Below are positions 24,004 through 34,159 of a stretch of 64,000 nt of DNA, in pieces; position 1 is the first letter of the stretch; each line of letters opens with the position of its first letter. Location of the stretch: assembly GCF_003589595.1 (NCBI RefSeq), contig NW_020654422.1, forward strand, positions 17,775,258-17,839,257. Direction: 5' to 3'. This DNA comes from Hyposmocoma kahamanoa. Taxonomy: Eukaryota > Arthropoda > Insecta > Lepidoptera > Cosmopterigidae. The notes under the pieces were generated by a model. The model was not told the origin of the DNA and made no database searches. It worked only from the letters and a program-made list of their open reading frames with translations. Position numbers and translations under genes: made by a program.

Positions 24004-24331
24004 TTTTTTTTAAATAAATCAAGAAATATCCAAAATTTTAACGTTAAACGCTCTCATATATTTAATATGACATTCGTAGAGAGGCTTTAGTTTCCCTATT
24101 GTAAGAGGTAACATTAAGTTTGCAGATAACGAAACTGTTATAAATAAAGTACTTAATAAAACTATTTATAATCGAATAAAAACAAAGTGTTGTTAATTTT
24201 TAAGTAAGCACAACATTTTCTATCTAAAACAGTTGTCACGAAGTAAAGCCACTCTCTACGGCTGTCGTATTAAATACATGAGAGCATTTAACGTTAAAAT
24301 TTTTAGTAATTCTTGATTTGTTTAAAAAAAT
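24004..24331. mobile_element. MITE with inverted repeats of about 85 bp
   Basis: The left arm (AAATCAAGAA, TTTTAACGTTAAACGCTCTC, CGTAGAGAGG) is mirrored at the right (GAGAGCATTTAACGTTAAAA, TTCTTGATTTG). Total about 328 bp; no coding capacity. Confidence 0.8.
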
Positions 24332-24687
24332 TATTGATTTTGTTTTACTCTTTAGGTAACGTAGTAAGATATAAGTTTCAAGGTTTTTGGTATCTCTTTT
24401 ATTAATGAACTAATTGCCTGAACACACTTAACTATTACATCCTGTATGTACAATATTTTAATATTAAAGATATGATAATTTAAATATAGAATGTACTGGG
24501 TGATCTTAACTAAACATGAACTTTATTTTTTATTTAAATTTTATTTTATTTAGTAGCGAACAGATAAGCGAGAAAATTGTTAACATAAATAATAATGCGT
24601 ATAACTACAAGGTTAACAATGCAATTATCAACTTCCGTAATTTTCCACTTATAAAAATAGTTTATATTGTATGTGACATTTTTTTTT

Positions 24688-24883
24688 TAACGCACACACT
24701 CAACATAGCCCCGCACTAGGGAAACCCTGTGTTGCCGGTGCCATGGACACACACATAGACAACCACAAATTACACCCAAAGGAATAAATGTAGGCCATAC
24801 AAACATTTCTCCCGGCCCGGGTATCGAACCTGGGACCTCTGCGTGGCAGTCCGGCATGGTAGCCGTTCGGCCACAGAGGCAGT
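24688..24883 (-). mobile_element. SINE-A, nearly full length
   Basis: Box A (TGGCCGAACGG) and box B (GGTTCGATACC) on the minus strand, with a small deletion in the body near 24781. Confidence 0.88.
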
Positions 24884-25471
24884 GTTATGTATTGTAACTA
24901 TTTTACAAATGACTAAATTGTAATAAGATTTCATAAAATACACACATATTGCTGCTTTTCAAAAATAGTGACCTAAACCAAAATAATTATTAGATTCAAT
25001 TTTTACTAAAAGTTTTGAACTAAGAAGGTGTGTTTTGAGATAGGCCACACAATAAGTTACTCACACATACTCGCAGAAAGTACATTGATATATAAATAAA
25101 AAGAGATATTCTAAAATAAGCAATCGTAAGAAAATGTGTACAGGTATATTTATATCTAAATATACAGGATTATGAAACTTATTACGAAAGAAAAACTGTT
25201 TTGTAGAAAAGTAAATTTTCTTAGCATTATCCGAAAACAGGAAAAGGAAATGTTTACAACCGTCCAAAATTTTTAAATTAACTAACAAATACCCGTTAAA
25301 ATTAGTGTTTATGCGTTTAGGGCTGTACGGGATTACAGGATTTTCTCACGGCGTTCGCTACAATGGGTAATCATGAAAAGTTGGACTAGCGTACGCCTAG
25401 GGCAATTATGCTAATGTTGTTAGTCAATTCACTCCTGTGTTGTTGGGGTATTCTGTTGTAAAATAGTTTAT

Positions 25472-25576
25472 AACCGACTTAAAAAAGAGGAGGTTATATA
25501 TTCGGCTGTATGCTTTCAGATATCTCCGTCAGTTGTGGACCAATCTTGAATTTTTTTTTTAAAATGGTATACTCTC
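25472..25576 (+). mobile_element. MITE-E copy, left half, split by the LINE
   Basis: It begins AACCGACTTAAAAAAG and matches the 5' part of the copies at 40824 and 1191, then stops abruptly at ACTCTC where the LINE begins. Confidence 0.85.
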
Positions 25577-26022
25577 AGTCTAAAATAATTTTTACATCAT
25601 ACCAAAGTTTAGAGTAGGACGGAAGTGTTTGTGAAATAATATCTTCAAAAAGTGTGCAATTAGTGAAGTTACGAGCAATTATATTTCAAAAATTATTTAT
25701 TTCCGTTAGTGTCACCTTCATATTCGACAAGTTCGATCGCTGCGGCCTTGTCGTGATTCATCGGTCATTAACCGGACGACTCTGTGACCGCTACCACGAT
25801 AAGCGTGCGTGTCCAGTCCAATGCGATACGTTTCGTCGGAGTGCCGATATTCCTTTAGTGATACAGCGGTGTCGCTAAAATATCGCTTGTTTTGTGGTTG
25901 CATTGGTATAGGTCCATACATCGCTTGAGTTACGTACCTACATTCCGCCGTGCCGGCTACGCGTTTGGTGACACAGTGGTTAAACGTGGGACGCGTGCGC
26001 AGAGGACGCGAGTTCGACTCCC
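25577..26022 (+). promoter_or_regulatory. LINE 5' UTR, presumed internal promoter
   Basis: These 446 nt lie between the host-repeat junction and the ORF1 ATG. They are more GC-rich from about 25735 than the flanks. LINEs carry an internal promoter in this region, so promoter function is inferred from family knowledge; no defined TATA, initiator or DPE was established. Confidence 0.45.
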
Positions 26023-27576
26023 ATGAATACCCCAAAAATGGATCTAGTATGCGACAAATGTCATAAAAAAATTACAAATAGGCATTTCATAATCTGTGCA
26101 AATTGTAAACAATACGCCCATATAGAATGTGTGAACATTTCTGACAAAAGGTTTTATTTGATGACCCCTAACCGTAAAGTGAATTGGAAATGTTATCAGT
26201 GCCTAGAGAGTACAAATATTGAGGACAAGAATACTTCGTCTAGTCCAATAAACACACACGATTCTCATTCTTACTCTGGAAGGTTCGTAACAGAGAGGAA
26301 AAAAATTATAGTAAATGTCTCGACGGAGAATTCATTTAGCTCGTTAATGGATGATGAAGAACCAGATGACCAATCTTCATTGTTTTTAAATAGAAGTTGT
26401 CCTGATCCAAACCCGTTTAATAGGGTAGCGTTTGAAGAATTAAAGGAGAAAAATAATTATTTGCAAGAACAACTGGCGTCAGCGGATAACGAAGTTGTGA
26501 ATACTCTGTCGGAAAATTACAAATTAAAAAAGAAAATTTTGGAGTACGAAAATAAAATTAAACATTTAACATCTTTACTTAGCCAGTCACCCGCGAATAC
26601 TAATACTACGGCAAAAAGATCATCATCAAAACAAAGTGTGCATAGAAACAAAAGTTTGAACAGAAAGAAATTGGATTTTTCCTCTGTGGAACAATCTACT
26701 ACACCGTGCAGTCAGTATAAAACTATGTGTACTAAAAATAGAACGGATGATGTTAAGAATGACAAACAGGTGAATCAAAAAAAGAGTACCGTAGATGACC
26801 AAAATTATATATTCCCCAATAAGGCAGAGGAGATTCAAAAAAATGCCGACACCACAACGACAAGTCAACATAATTTGTTGATTGTAGGAGAGGAACGATT
26901 ATCGGGCCTGTCTGCTGCTATTTTGAATTCACGACATGGAAAGTGGAATGATGTCTACAAACCATTTGGCTTTACAATGCACAATGCCTCAAGCACGCAG
27001 ATTAGTGAGTACTGTTGTAACATTGAAAATTGTATCAGTGAGGGTGATATAGTCATTTTGGGAATTGGCAGTCACGACTCCAACCCGGAATTATTGCATA
27101 AAAATCTATGTATTGTTTTAAGCAAACTGTCAAAAGCTAATATATTTATATTGCCCGTAGTGCATAACCCTTACCTAAACGAAAATACTCTTAATTATCA
27201 TTTGAAATTGTGGTCAAAAACGTTTACTAACTGTACATATATTGATATTAATTGTAACATTAGTCCATATTATTATACAAAATCTAAATATTTCCATTCA
27301 ATTTGTAAAAAAGTTAATTTAATTATGGATAGCCGAGATTACATTTTACAATACATTAAATCGATAAAACAAGCACGTTGTACATTTACAAAAAATATTA
27401 ATGTTACTATGCAATACCCTAGCATCAATAAGATACAACAATGTAACTCAAAAAACAGTAACGAAAATTTAAAAAAGGGAACTATACCTTATTATTTCAA
27501 ATTGATCACCGATAAGAATAATGATAAAGTACCCATAAACTTTTTTCGTTCCTCGGGGGACAGTGATACCAAATAG
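26023..27576 (+). CDS. LINE ORF1 protein: PHD finger, coiled coil and SGNH/esterase-like domain
   Basis: This 517-residue protein is probably the nucleic-acid-binding partner of the retrotransposition particle. An N-terminal C4HC3 PHD-type zinc finger is visible: C10, C13, C25, C28, H33, C36, then W55, C57 and C60. Residues about 137-188 are rich in E, K and L in heptad-like spacing, suggesting a coiled coil for self-association. A polar linker rich in S, T, K and N follows. Residues about 283-410 resemble the SGNH hydrolase fold of CR1 ORF1 esterases, with a beta strand plus GEE where GDS is usual, and GIGSHDSN where GGTND is usual, so esterase activity is doubtful. The first ATG of the open frame is taken as the start; a second ATG lies 15 nt downstream at 26038. 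The stop codon lies inside the ORF2 frame. PHD and coiled coil are seen directly; the SGNH assignment is inference. Confidence 0.85.
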   Translation: MNTPKMDLVCDKCHKKITNRHFIICANCKQYAHIECVNISDKRFYLMTPNRKVNWKCYQCLESTNIEDKNTSSSPINTHDSHSYSGRFVTERKKIIVNVSTENSFSSLMDDEEPDDQSSLFLNRSCPDPNPFNRVAFEELKEKNNYLQEQLASADNEVVNTLSENYKLKKKILEYENKIKHLTSLLSQSPANTNTTAKRSSSKQSVHRNKSLNRKKLDFSSVEQSTTPCSQYKTMCTKNRTDDVKNDKQVNQKKSTVDDQNYIFPNKAEEIQKNADTTTTSQHNLLIVGEERLSGLSAAILNSRHGKWNDVYKPFGFTMHNASSTQISEYCCNIENCISEGDIVILGIGSHDSNPELLHKNLCIVLSKLSKANIFILPVVHNPYLNENTLNYHLKLWSKTFTNCTYIDINCNISPYYYTKSKYFHSICKKVNLIMDSRDYILQYIKSIKQARCTFTKNINVTMQYPSINKIQQCNSKNSNENLKKGTIPYYFKLITDKNNDKVPINFFRSSGDSDTK

Positions 27577-30544
27577 TGGGAGAACCTTACATATTGCATC
27601 ATCTCCTGGTAGGTGCATACTGAAGCGTAATAATAATATATTTTGTTTGCTTCATCAAAATATTAGGGGTATTGCAAATAAAAAAGAAAGATTATTGTTA
27701 GCACTTAATCAATTAGAGGAGGATAAGCACGTGACTGTGGACAGCTTATGCTTGACTGAACACTTTGTACAGTCAGGAGATGAATGTAACCTGAATCTTC
27801 CGGGATATCGCTTAGCTGCTTCATATGCGAGAAATAGACTACAACACAATAAAATTAACAGCAGGGGTGGGTGCTGTATATATGTAGGTGAAAGTCTGGA
27901 ATTCAAAGAGTTGCAGTATGTAAAGGCTTTTGGGGTGCGAGCGGCTTTTGAGTGTTGTGGTGTTTTATTGCCCGTTGAAAAACTAATAATAGTATGTATT
28001 TATCGGGTTCCGGCTTACGACAATGTCGACATATTTTTCGAAAAATTAGACTTATTATTGTGTAAACTATCGACTATTCAAAAATACAAAATTATACTTT
28101 GTGGGGATTTTAATATTGATATTGCTACACAAACGAAATATTTGAGTATTGCTCAGAAATTTTTAAGAATACTTAACTCCTATAACTTTCATCCCCAAAT
28201 AATGGATCCTACCAGAATAACTTTTACATCAAAAACTTGTATTGACAACATAATTTGTAATTTTAGTTATGGTACAAAGACTGACATACATGAACTTAAT
28301 TTGTCAGATCACACAGCGCAGACGTTATCTATTAAGATGAAAAGGAAACAATTTTTGAAGTTTTGGTACATAACTAAGAAAGATTATTCAGTAACTAATA
28401 TAAATAAATTCATTGACTGTATTAAAAATATATCCTTTGACGAAGTTTATTCTGAATCTAATGTTGACATTGCGTATAGTAAATTTTTGGAATTGTACAA
28501 ATTGTTCTATGACCTATGCTTCCCTACTATAAAAGTTACAATTCAAAATTGTAGTAAACAAAAGTGGATAACAAAAGGCATTAAAGTATCAAGCAAGGTG
28601 AAAAGAAAAATATACATTGATCTCAATTATAAAGGACGCAAGGAAATGCTAAATAAATATAATATTTACAAATGTATCCTTAAAAAATGTATTAGAAAAT
28701 CGTCGAAAATAGTGAATAACAATATCATTAGTAGTGCAAAAAATAAGTGCAAAGCTTCATGGAATATAATAAAAAAATGTACAGGTATGAACGATAATTT
28801 GCCACAAACAATTAAGTCTATTAGTGTTAATGGGGTACCTACAGTGGATCCTCAGGAAATTGCCAATAGTTTTAATAATTTTTTCATAGAATCTTTACCT
28901 AACGTGCAATGTTCTGAAGTAAAAAAATATTACAATGGCATAGATATTAATCCATCAACAATCTACATTAAGCCAGTCACTACGAAAGAGGTTTTTAATG
29001 AAATTAAATCGCTAAAAAACACGTTATCTGTAGGATACGATGGAATTTGTACACGTATTTTAAAAGAAACTGCTACATTAATTGCATCACCTCTTTCGCA
29101 CATTATTAATCTGTCCATCCAAAATGGTGTATTTCCGTCACTTCTCAAATGTTCCATTATCAAGCCGCTATACAAAAAAGGCGATAAAGACATTTTAAAC
29201 AATTATAGACCAGTGACCCTAATTCCAATTTTCGCAAAGGTATTTGAGCGTATTATGTACAAAAGATTATTAAGTTTCTCTGATAAATTTAACCTAATTG
29301 TGAATGAACAGAATGGTTTTCGTAGGAATAGGTCAACGAATTTAGCAATTTTCCAACTGTTAAAAACCATACACGAATGTATTGATCAGAGAACTAATGT
29401 ATCAACAGTTTTTACTGACATGTCGAAGGCATTTGACTGTGTACATCATGACATTTTACTAAACAAAATGGAACGTTACGGAATTCGAGGTAAAGCACTA
29501 GATTGGTTGACATCATATTTAATTGACAGACAGCAATGTACCGAAGTGACATATTTCTGTAATGAAGCAAATACCGTAATTATTAATAGATCAGACTACA
29601 GGATAAATAATAGAGGTGTTCCCCAAGGTAGCATCATGGGACCACTACTATTTCTATTTTATATTAATGATCTTCCAAGGAATACAAGTAAACAAATGGT
29701 TTTATTTGCTGACGACAGCACAGCTGTTATAAAGTGTGAAGAGGAGAATAATTACGAACGTGATATCAATAACAGTATACGTGACATCATAGAATGGATG
29801 AATATAAATGGGCTTAGTATAAATCTAGCAAAAACTAACATTATGCAATTTCATTCATATAAAAGACTACCGCTGGACTTGAACATTTCGTTTAATCACG
29901 TTAACATAGAACAAGTAAAACAAACAAAATTTCTTGGCCTTATTCTTGACAGCAATTGCAGCTGGAAAGCCCATATTGAAAGTTTGTGTAACAAACTTTC
30001 CCGTTTTATGTACCCATTACGTAAATTAGTGCAGAATGCGTCTGTGGATGCGGCCTTAACAGCCTACTTTGGGTATGTCCAGTCGGTCATTAATTACGGG
30101 ATTATTTTTTGGGGAAATTCAGTCGAGTTTATACAAGTATTTAAAATGCAAAAACGTTGTGTACGCATCATTTGCAATGGGGCTCAAACCGACTCATGTA
30201 AGCCATTTTTTGATAGGTGCAAAATCCTTCCTTTGCCCTGCCTGTATATTAAAGAGGCGGCTGCATTTGTTCAGAAACACCCGTCGTGTTTTCAAATCGC
30301 AAACGAAAGGAACAATAGAAATTTAAGATATGGTTACAGAATAATTCACTCCGGCACTCACACCTCAGCTTTTTGCCACAGGAGCTTTTACGTAATGTCG
30401 GTAAAAATATATAACAGTATTCCGAATGAATTTAAAAATCTTGAGTACACAAAATTTAAAAATTGTTTAAGTAAATGGTTGAGTTCCAAGCTGTACTATA
30501 GTGTCCAAGAGTTTTTTGACGACAATAATAAATTTGGTGATTAG
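27563..30544 (+). CDS. LINE ORF2 polyprotein: AP-type endonuclease and reverse transcriptase
   Basis: This protein of about 990 residues nicks the target and copies the element RNA by target-primed reverse transcription. Endonuclease signatures run in order: HQNIRG (N33), TEH (E66), GDFN (D182, N184), CIDN (D228, N229) and SDH (D249, H250), so the catalytic set looks complete. The reverse transcriptase spans about residues 500-770, with PLYKKGDK, NNYRPVTL, NGFRRNRST, motif A DMSKAFD (D619), GVPQGSIMGPLLF and FADD at 715-718. The C-terminus has no zinc knuckle or RNase H that I can see. The frame is +1 relative to ORF1 and overlaps it. The frame opens after a TAA at 27536, and no ATG occurs before the endonuclease domain; position 27563 is GTG. 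The true start may therefore be reinitiation, a non-AUG codon or a frameshift fusion. Confidence 0.92.
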   Translation: MIPNSGRTLHIASSPGRCILKRNNNIFCLLHQNIRGIANKKERLLLALNQLEEDKHVTVDSLCLTEHFVQSGDECNLNLPGYRLAASYARNRLQHNKINSRGGCCIYVGESLEFKELQYVKAFGVRAAFECCGVLLPVEKLIIVCIYRVPAYDNVDIFFEKLDLLLCKLSTIQKYKIILCGDFNIDIATQTKYLSIAQKFLRILNSYNFHPQIMDPTRITFTSKTCIDNIICNFSYGTKTDIHELNLSDHTAQTLSIKMKRKQFLKFWYITKKDYSVTNINKFIDCIKNISFDEVYSESNVDIAYSKFLELYKLFYDLCFPTIKVTIQNCSKQKWITKGIKVSSKVKRKIYIDLNYKGRKEMLNKYNIYKCILKKCIRKSSKIVNNNIISSAKNKCKASWNIIKKCTGMNDNLPQTIKSISVNGVPTVDPQEIANSFNNFFIESLPNVQCSEVKKYYNGIDINPSTIYIKPVTTKEVFNEIKSLKNTLSVGYDGICTRILKETATLIASPLSHIINLSIQNGVFPSLLKCSIIKPLYKKGDKDILNNYRPVTLIPIFAKVFERIMYKRLLSFSDKFNLIVNEQNGFRRNRSTNLAIFQLLKTIHECIDQRTNVSTVFTDMSKAFDCVHHDILLNKMERYGIRGKALDWLTSYLIDRQQCTEVTYFCNEANTVIINRSDYRINNRGVPQGSIMGPLLFLFYINDLPRNTSKQMVLFADDSTAVIKCEEENNYERDINNSIRDIIEWMNINGLSINLAKTNIMQFHSYKRLPLDLNISFNHVNIEQVKQTKFLGLILDSNCSWKAHIESLCNKLSRFMYPLRKLVQNASVDAALTAYFGYVQSVINYGIIFWGNSVEFIQVFKMQKRCVRIICNGAQTDSCKPFFDRCKILPLPCLYIKEAAAFVQKHPSCFQIANERNNRNLRYGYRIIHSGTHTSAFCHRSFYVMSVKIYNSIPNEFKNLEYTKFKNCLSKWLSSKLYYSVQEFFDDNNKFGD

Positions 30545-30828
30545 GGAAATGACATGTTTATTATTATTTTTTCTTATAGTATTTGTAATGTAATTTAATT
30601 TAATTTAATTTTTTATTTGTTATAATTTTCAATATTTTTAATTTTTTAATATTTTTTAAACTTTTGACATAAGCAATATTGTACACCTTAACTGGTAGAC
30701 TATGGAGTATACACCAATGTAATATTTAAGACCTCATTTTATACCTATGGTCAGGCAATAAATGTATTTGTATTTGTATTTGTATTTTGTATTTTGTATT
30801 TGTATTTTGTATTTGTATTTTTGTATTT
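30545..30828 (+). other. LINE 3' UTR and microsatellite-like tail
   Basis: The 3' UTR is short and AT-rich, with a TAATT run near 30590-30612. It ends in AATAAATG followed by about ten TATTTG/TATTTTG units up to 30828. Short tandem tails in place of poly(A) are typical of CR1/L2-like elements. Confidence 0.85.
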
Positions 30829-31052
30829 CTCGAGGTGGTCTCGGATGCAGTTCCGGGTTCGTTTCGAATACCACAAATTATTAATTATTTTCCGTAAACA
30901 AAGTCGACTTTTCACCATGACAACGAGAAAAGAAAATACAAAATGTACAAAGGAGACCGTAACAGTCTCATTGTCAACAAGAAGTCAGAATATGATGAGG
31001 GGATCCAAAGGTAATCGAAAAAGGCCATTATGGAAACTTTTGAGTTCGGTTT
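30828..31052 (+). mobile_element. MITE-E copy, right half, split by the LINE
   Basis: It resumes at CTCGAGGTGG and runs through CACCATGACAAC and CAGTCTCATTGTCA to the terminal CTTTTGAGTTCGGTTT. It is collinear with 41094-41343. Confidence 0.85.
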
Positions 31053-31289
31053 CTTTCAATGAAAAAGTTATTAGTTATTATTATTATGCAACTAAGTATT
31101 ATTATTATTACCAAGATCACGACATCGGTGGTCTAACCAAGTTGGATCGTATATTTCTACAAAAAGTGAAATCATACAATTACAAAACAGAAATTTTGGA
31201 ATCACCATGAGGCGACTGTATCACTTCGTGCCGACTACATCAGAACCCGACTCACACACATAATCAAAATACTGATAAAAACTAAAATT

Positions 31290-31590
31290 TTAATTTGTGA
31301 AGAGAGTGTCAACCGAACATCTATCGACCTTCATGAAGGAAGGGTTTTGGCCGAAGGGTGTCATGTATCGGCGATTCCGCGGTCGGTTACTTGACACCAG
31401 ATTGCGCCACACATCGCCGATAACTGCAATTCGTGTAGATTAGTTAGAAATAGTTATTTATTATATTACATACGTATGTTATTCCTTAAGGTATATATTA
31501 TATGAATGTTTTATTGTATTATTATGTATGTTAGTCTATAATGTATGTATTTATGGGTCTTTGTAACCTGAATATAAATAAATAAAAATG
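31290..31590 (+). repeat. Retroposon-like 3' segment P4, copy 2
   Basis: CGACCTTCATGAAGGAAGG, GGCCGAAGGGTG, and GTAACCTGAATATAAATAAA at an A-rich end with AATAAA, suggesting the 3' end of a retroposed transcript. Confidence 0.55.
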
Positions 31591-31611
31591 GTTATACTGT
31601 CCAATTTTTTT

Positions 31612-31806
31612 TTCACATATAGCCCCGCACTAGGGAAACCTGCATCCCGGATGCCATGGACACGCACATAGGCAACCACAAATTACACCAAAACTCATAA
31701 GAGAAATAAACGTAAGCCATATCAATATTTCTCCCGGCCCGGGAATCGAACCCGGTACATCTGCGTGGCAGTCCAGTTTGGGAACCGTTCGGCCACAGAG
31801 GCAGTT
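31612..31806 (-). mobile_element. SINE-A, nearly full length
   Basis: Minus-strand head with intact boxes. The 3' end abuts the A-rich end of the repeat at 31290-31590. Confidence 0.87.
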
Positions 31807-32059
31807 TTATTAATTGAATTGGTTATTATTAATTTAGTGCACAACTATTATGAAAAATATATAATAAATAGTGTAATGTTATACTGTGCAAATTTGGTTT
31901 ACACAGCACCGATTTTCAGTTGGAACTTCCCTAACAAGAGGGTACAGACGTACATAATTATTTGTTACAAATATTGATGATGTGTGACGCCGACTGTATA
32001 TTGACATTGCATTGCGAATGTAACAGCTATTTTGGAATTCCAATACAGTGGGAATGCTG

Positions 32060-32349
32060 TTTTTTTATTATATAATACCAAGTGACGGGACGAATAAGTC
32101 ATGCACCTGGTGGTAAGCGACACGCCTATCCATAACAGTTGCAGTACCACTGGGACATATAAATCGCAAAGATCTAATGGACAGTGCCACTGCGCCCGTC
32201 ACCCTGAAATAAGTTGACATTTGTAATTTCACCAGCACTCTTACTCTTCTAAACCGGAACGCAGTAGTGCTTATATTACTGCTTGGCGGCAGAAATAGGT
32301 AAGGTGGCAGTATTGCCCTGGACGAATTCTTTCACAATGAGCTTTACTG
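32060..32349 (-). repeat. RD repeat, near complete
   Basis: Minus-strand copy with all blocks present, about 290 bp. Confidence 0.8.
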
Positions 32350-32874
32350 ATACGTGACCACAGACCCAGAAAATACTTTACTTTAAATATAACAGGAATT
32401 GCTGTACCTGCCGCCAGTTGCACATTAAGTTGCCATTTCTATAATAAGTCACTGTTTTGTGTGGCCATTGTAATTTTATGTGCAATAAAGAATAAATATA
32501 TCATTCATTTACTCTTTCATCCATTCATTTACCCCTTTTTTCATTCATTGATAAGAATATATGAAACGAACGAAGTCTCTTTGCAAGACAAGCATTTAAT
32601 CAGAGTAGAATAACCCTCTAAATGTGCACTATTCGTGGCTAAGCAAACACGCTTCGCTTTTTTACTCGCGCCAGGAAAGTCCGGTTCATAATTAACCGTC
32701 CCATTATAGTTGCTATAAAACTAATTTGCATCCATGTGCAAGGCAAAGGTTCATTTTGAACCTAATTAAAATTTAATTTAGGTACGTATTTATTTCTTTA
32801 GAGCAAGTTTAATTATGAAAAAACCGTTTGTAAAATAGAGTCACGTACTCAAAATTGTTCATATTACACATTCA

Positions 32875-33382
32875 CAATTTTGAGAAAGAGGTCAATCGTC
32901 GAATCCGACTAGGTGTGGGAAGCTTTAGGATAAAAGTCTTCGAACAGTGCGTGTTGTCAGCGATGACCTACGGTTCTGAGACGAGGTAATTTACTATTGG
33001 CCTCATAAAAAAACTCAAAGTCAGTCAACGAGCTATGGAGCGACCAATGCACGGCATTTCTCTAAGTGAGCAAATCAGAAATGAGGAGATCCGTAGAAAA
33101 ACGAAAGTCACCGACATATCTCAGAGGATTAGCAAGTTGAAATGGCAGCGGGCAGGGTACATAGCTCGTTGAACTGACAATCGTTGGGGCAGAAAGGTTC
33201 TCGAATGGGGACTACAAACCGGAAGGCGTTCAGTGGGACGGCCCCCTACTAGATGGACGGATGACCTGGTAAGAGCGACGGGTAACAGATGGATGCACGG
33301 CCCGACCGATCGGCTGGTCTGGAGATCTTTGGGGGAGGCCTATGTTCAGCAGTGGACGTCTTTCAGTTGATGTGATGATGAT
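32875..33382 (+). pseudogene. RTE-clade LINE fragment, decayed
   Basis: Same segment as at 7245-7956, including RAMERPMHGISLSEQIRNEE, LKWQRAGYIAR, a stop in place of the next residue, and SVGRPPTRWTDDL. The tail reads GATGTGATGATGATA. Upstream it has lost the bases between the FEKEVNRRIRLG block and the next conserved block. Confidence 0.85.
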
Positions 33383-33900
33383 AAATTCACTCGCACTTAT
33401 TGTACACTCTGAATAATTCTAAATTCAAAAGAAGATTATCAGTCATAAATTCTAGTTTGGAACAAATAAAGAAATGTGTAATGAATGAATGAAAGAGGTT
33501 AATAGAAATAGGTTTCATTTAAATATTACAAAGCTACTGCCAGTCACAAACTACATAAAATCGAGGCTCAAGGTAAATCAATCGTCGACAAATAGCGCGG
33601 AATAGAAAGAAACAATTTTTTCAATCGGCCAAGTTTCACAACATCAAGTGTAAGTACGGATTTACAGCGAGAGCTCCGTCTTTCTAACTTTGGAGATTTC
33701 ACTTAAGAAACAAAAGTACTCTAATAAAAGAAGAACAATCATAAAAAGAGAGATGTAGGGAGGCTTCCTTAAAAAATGGGAGTTGACGCGGGGGGTGTAT
33801 TGAGTCGAATCCATTGCTGTCTGTAAACTTCGTTCAGTCGAACGTATCGGGTCAGCCATATCCGTATCTGGGGCAAACATTTTTTCAAATCGGCGTTAAT

Positions 33901-34125
33901 CTGCTTCCGTGGCCGAACGGTTACCATGCCGGACTGCCACGCAGGGGTCCCAGGTTCGATTCCCGGGCCGGAAGAAATATTTGTATGGCCTACAATTATT
34001 TCTCTCGTGAGTTTGGGTGTAATTTGTGGTTGTCTATGTGTGTGTCCATGGCACCCGCGACACAGGGTTTCCCTTGTGTGGGGCTATGTTGAGTGTGTGC
34101 GTTATATTTTATTTATTTATTATTT
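33901..34125 (+). mobile_element. SINE-A, full length
   Basis: CTGCTTCCGTGGCCGAACGG head, box B GGTTCGATTCCC, complete body and an AT-rich tail. Confidence 0.9.
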
Positions 34126-34159
34126 TTAATCGTATTACCAACATAATAATAACTTAATT

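Larger units (their letters stand above)
25577..30828 (+). mobile_element. Full-length CR1-like non-LTR retrotransposon (LINE)
   Basis: This autonomous LINE has a 5' leader of about 446 nt, ORF1, an overlapping ORF2, a short AT-rich 3' UTR and a tail of TATTTG/TATTTTG units. Both ends are set by a host repeat (MITE-E) that it split: the host reads ...GGTATACTCTC up to 25576 and resumes as CTCGAGGTGG at about 30829. TCTC or CTC is shared at both junctions, which fits a very short target duplication or microhomology. Both ORFs are uninterrupted, so the copy looks young, unlike the decayed LINE pieces elsewhere in the window. The clade is inferred: PHD plus esterase-like ORF1 proteins are known from CR1-like elements. 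Confidence 0.9.

Noticed and set aside
30794..31210. 138-codon plus-strand frame after the LINE
   Set aside because: It starts in the LINE tail and runs through MITE-E; no protein similarity is visible.
33814..34129. Two overlapping plus-strand frames of 92 and 67 codons
   Set aside because: Both lie largely in SINE-A; equivalent frames recur in other copies (2761, 17017, 51262).
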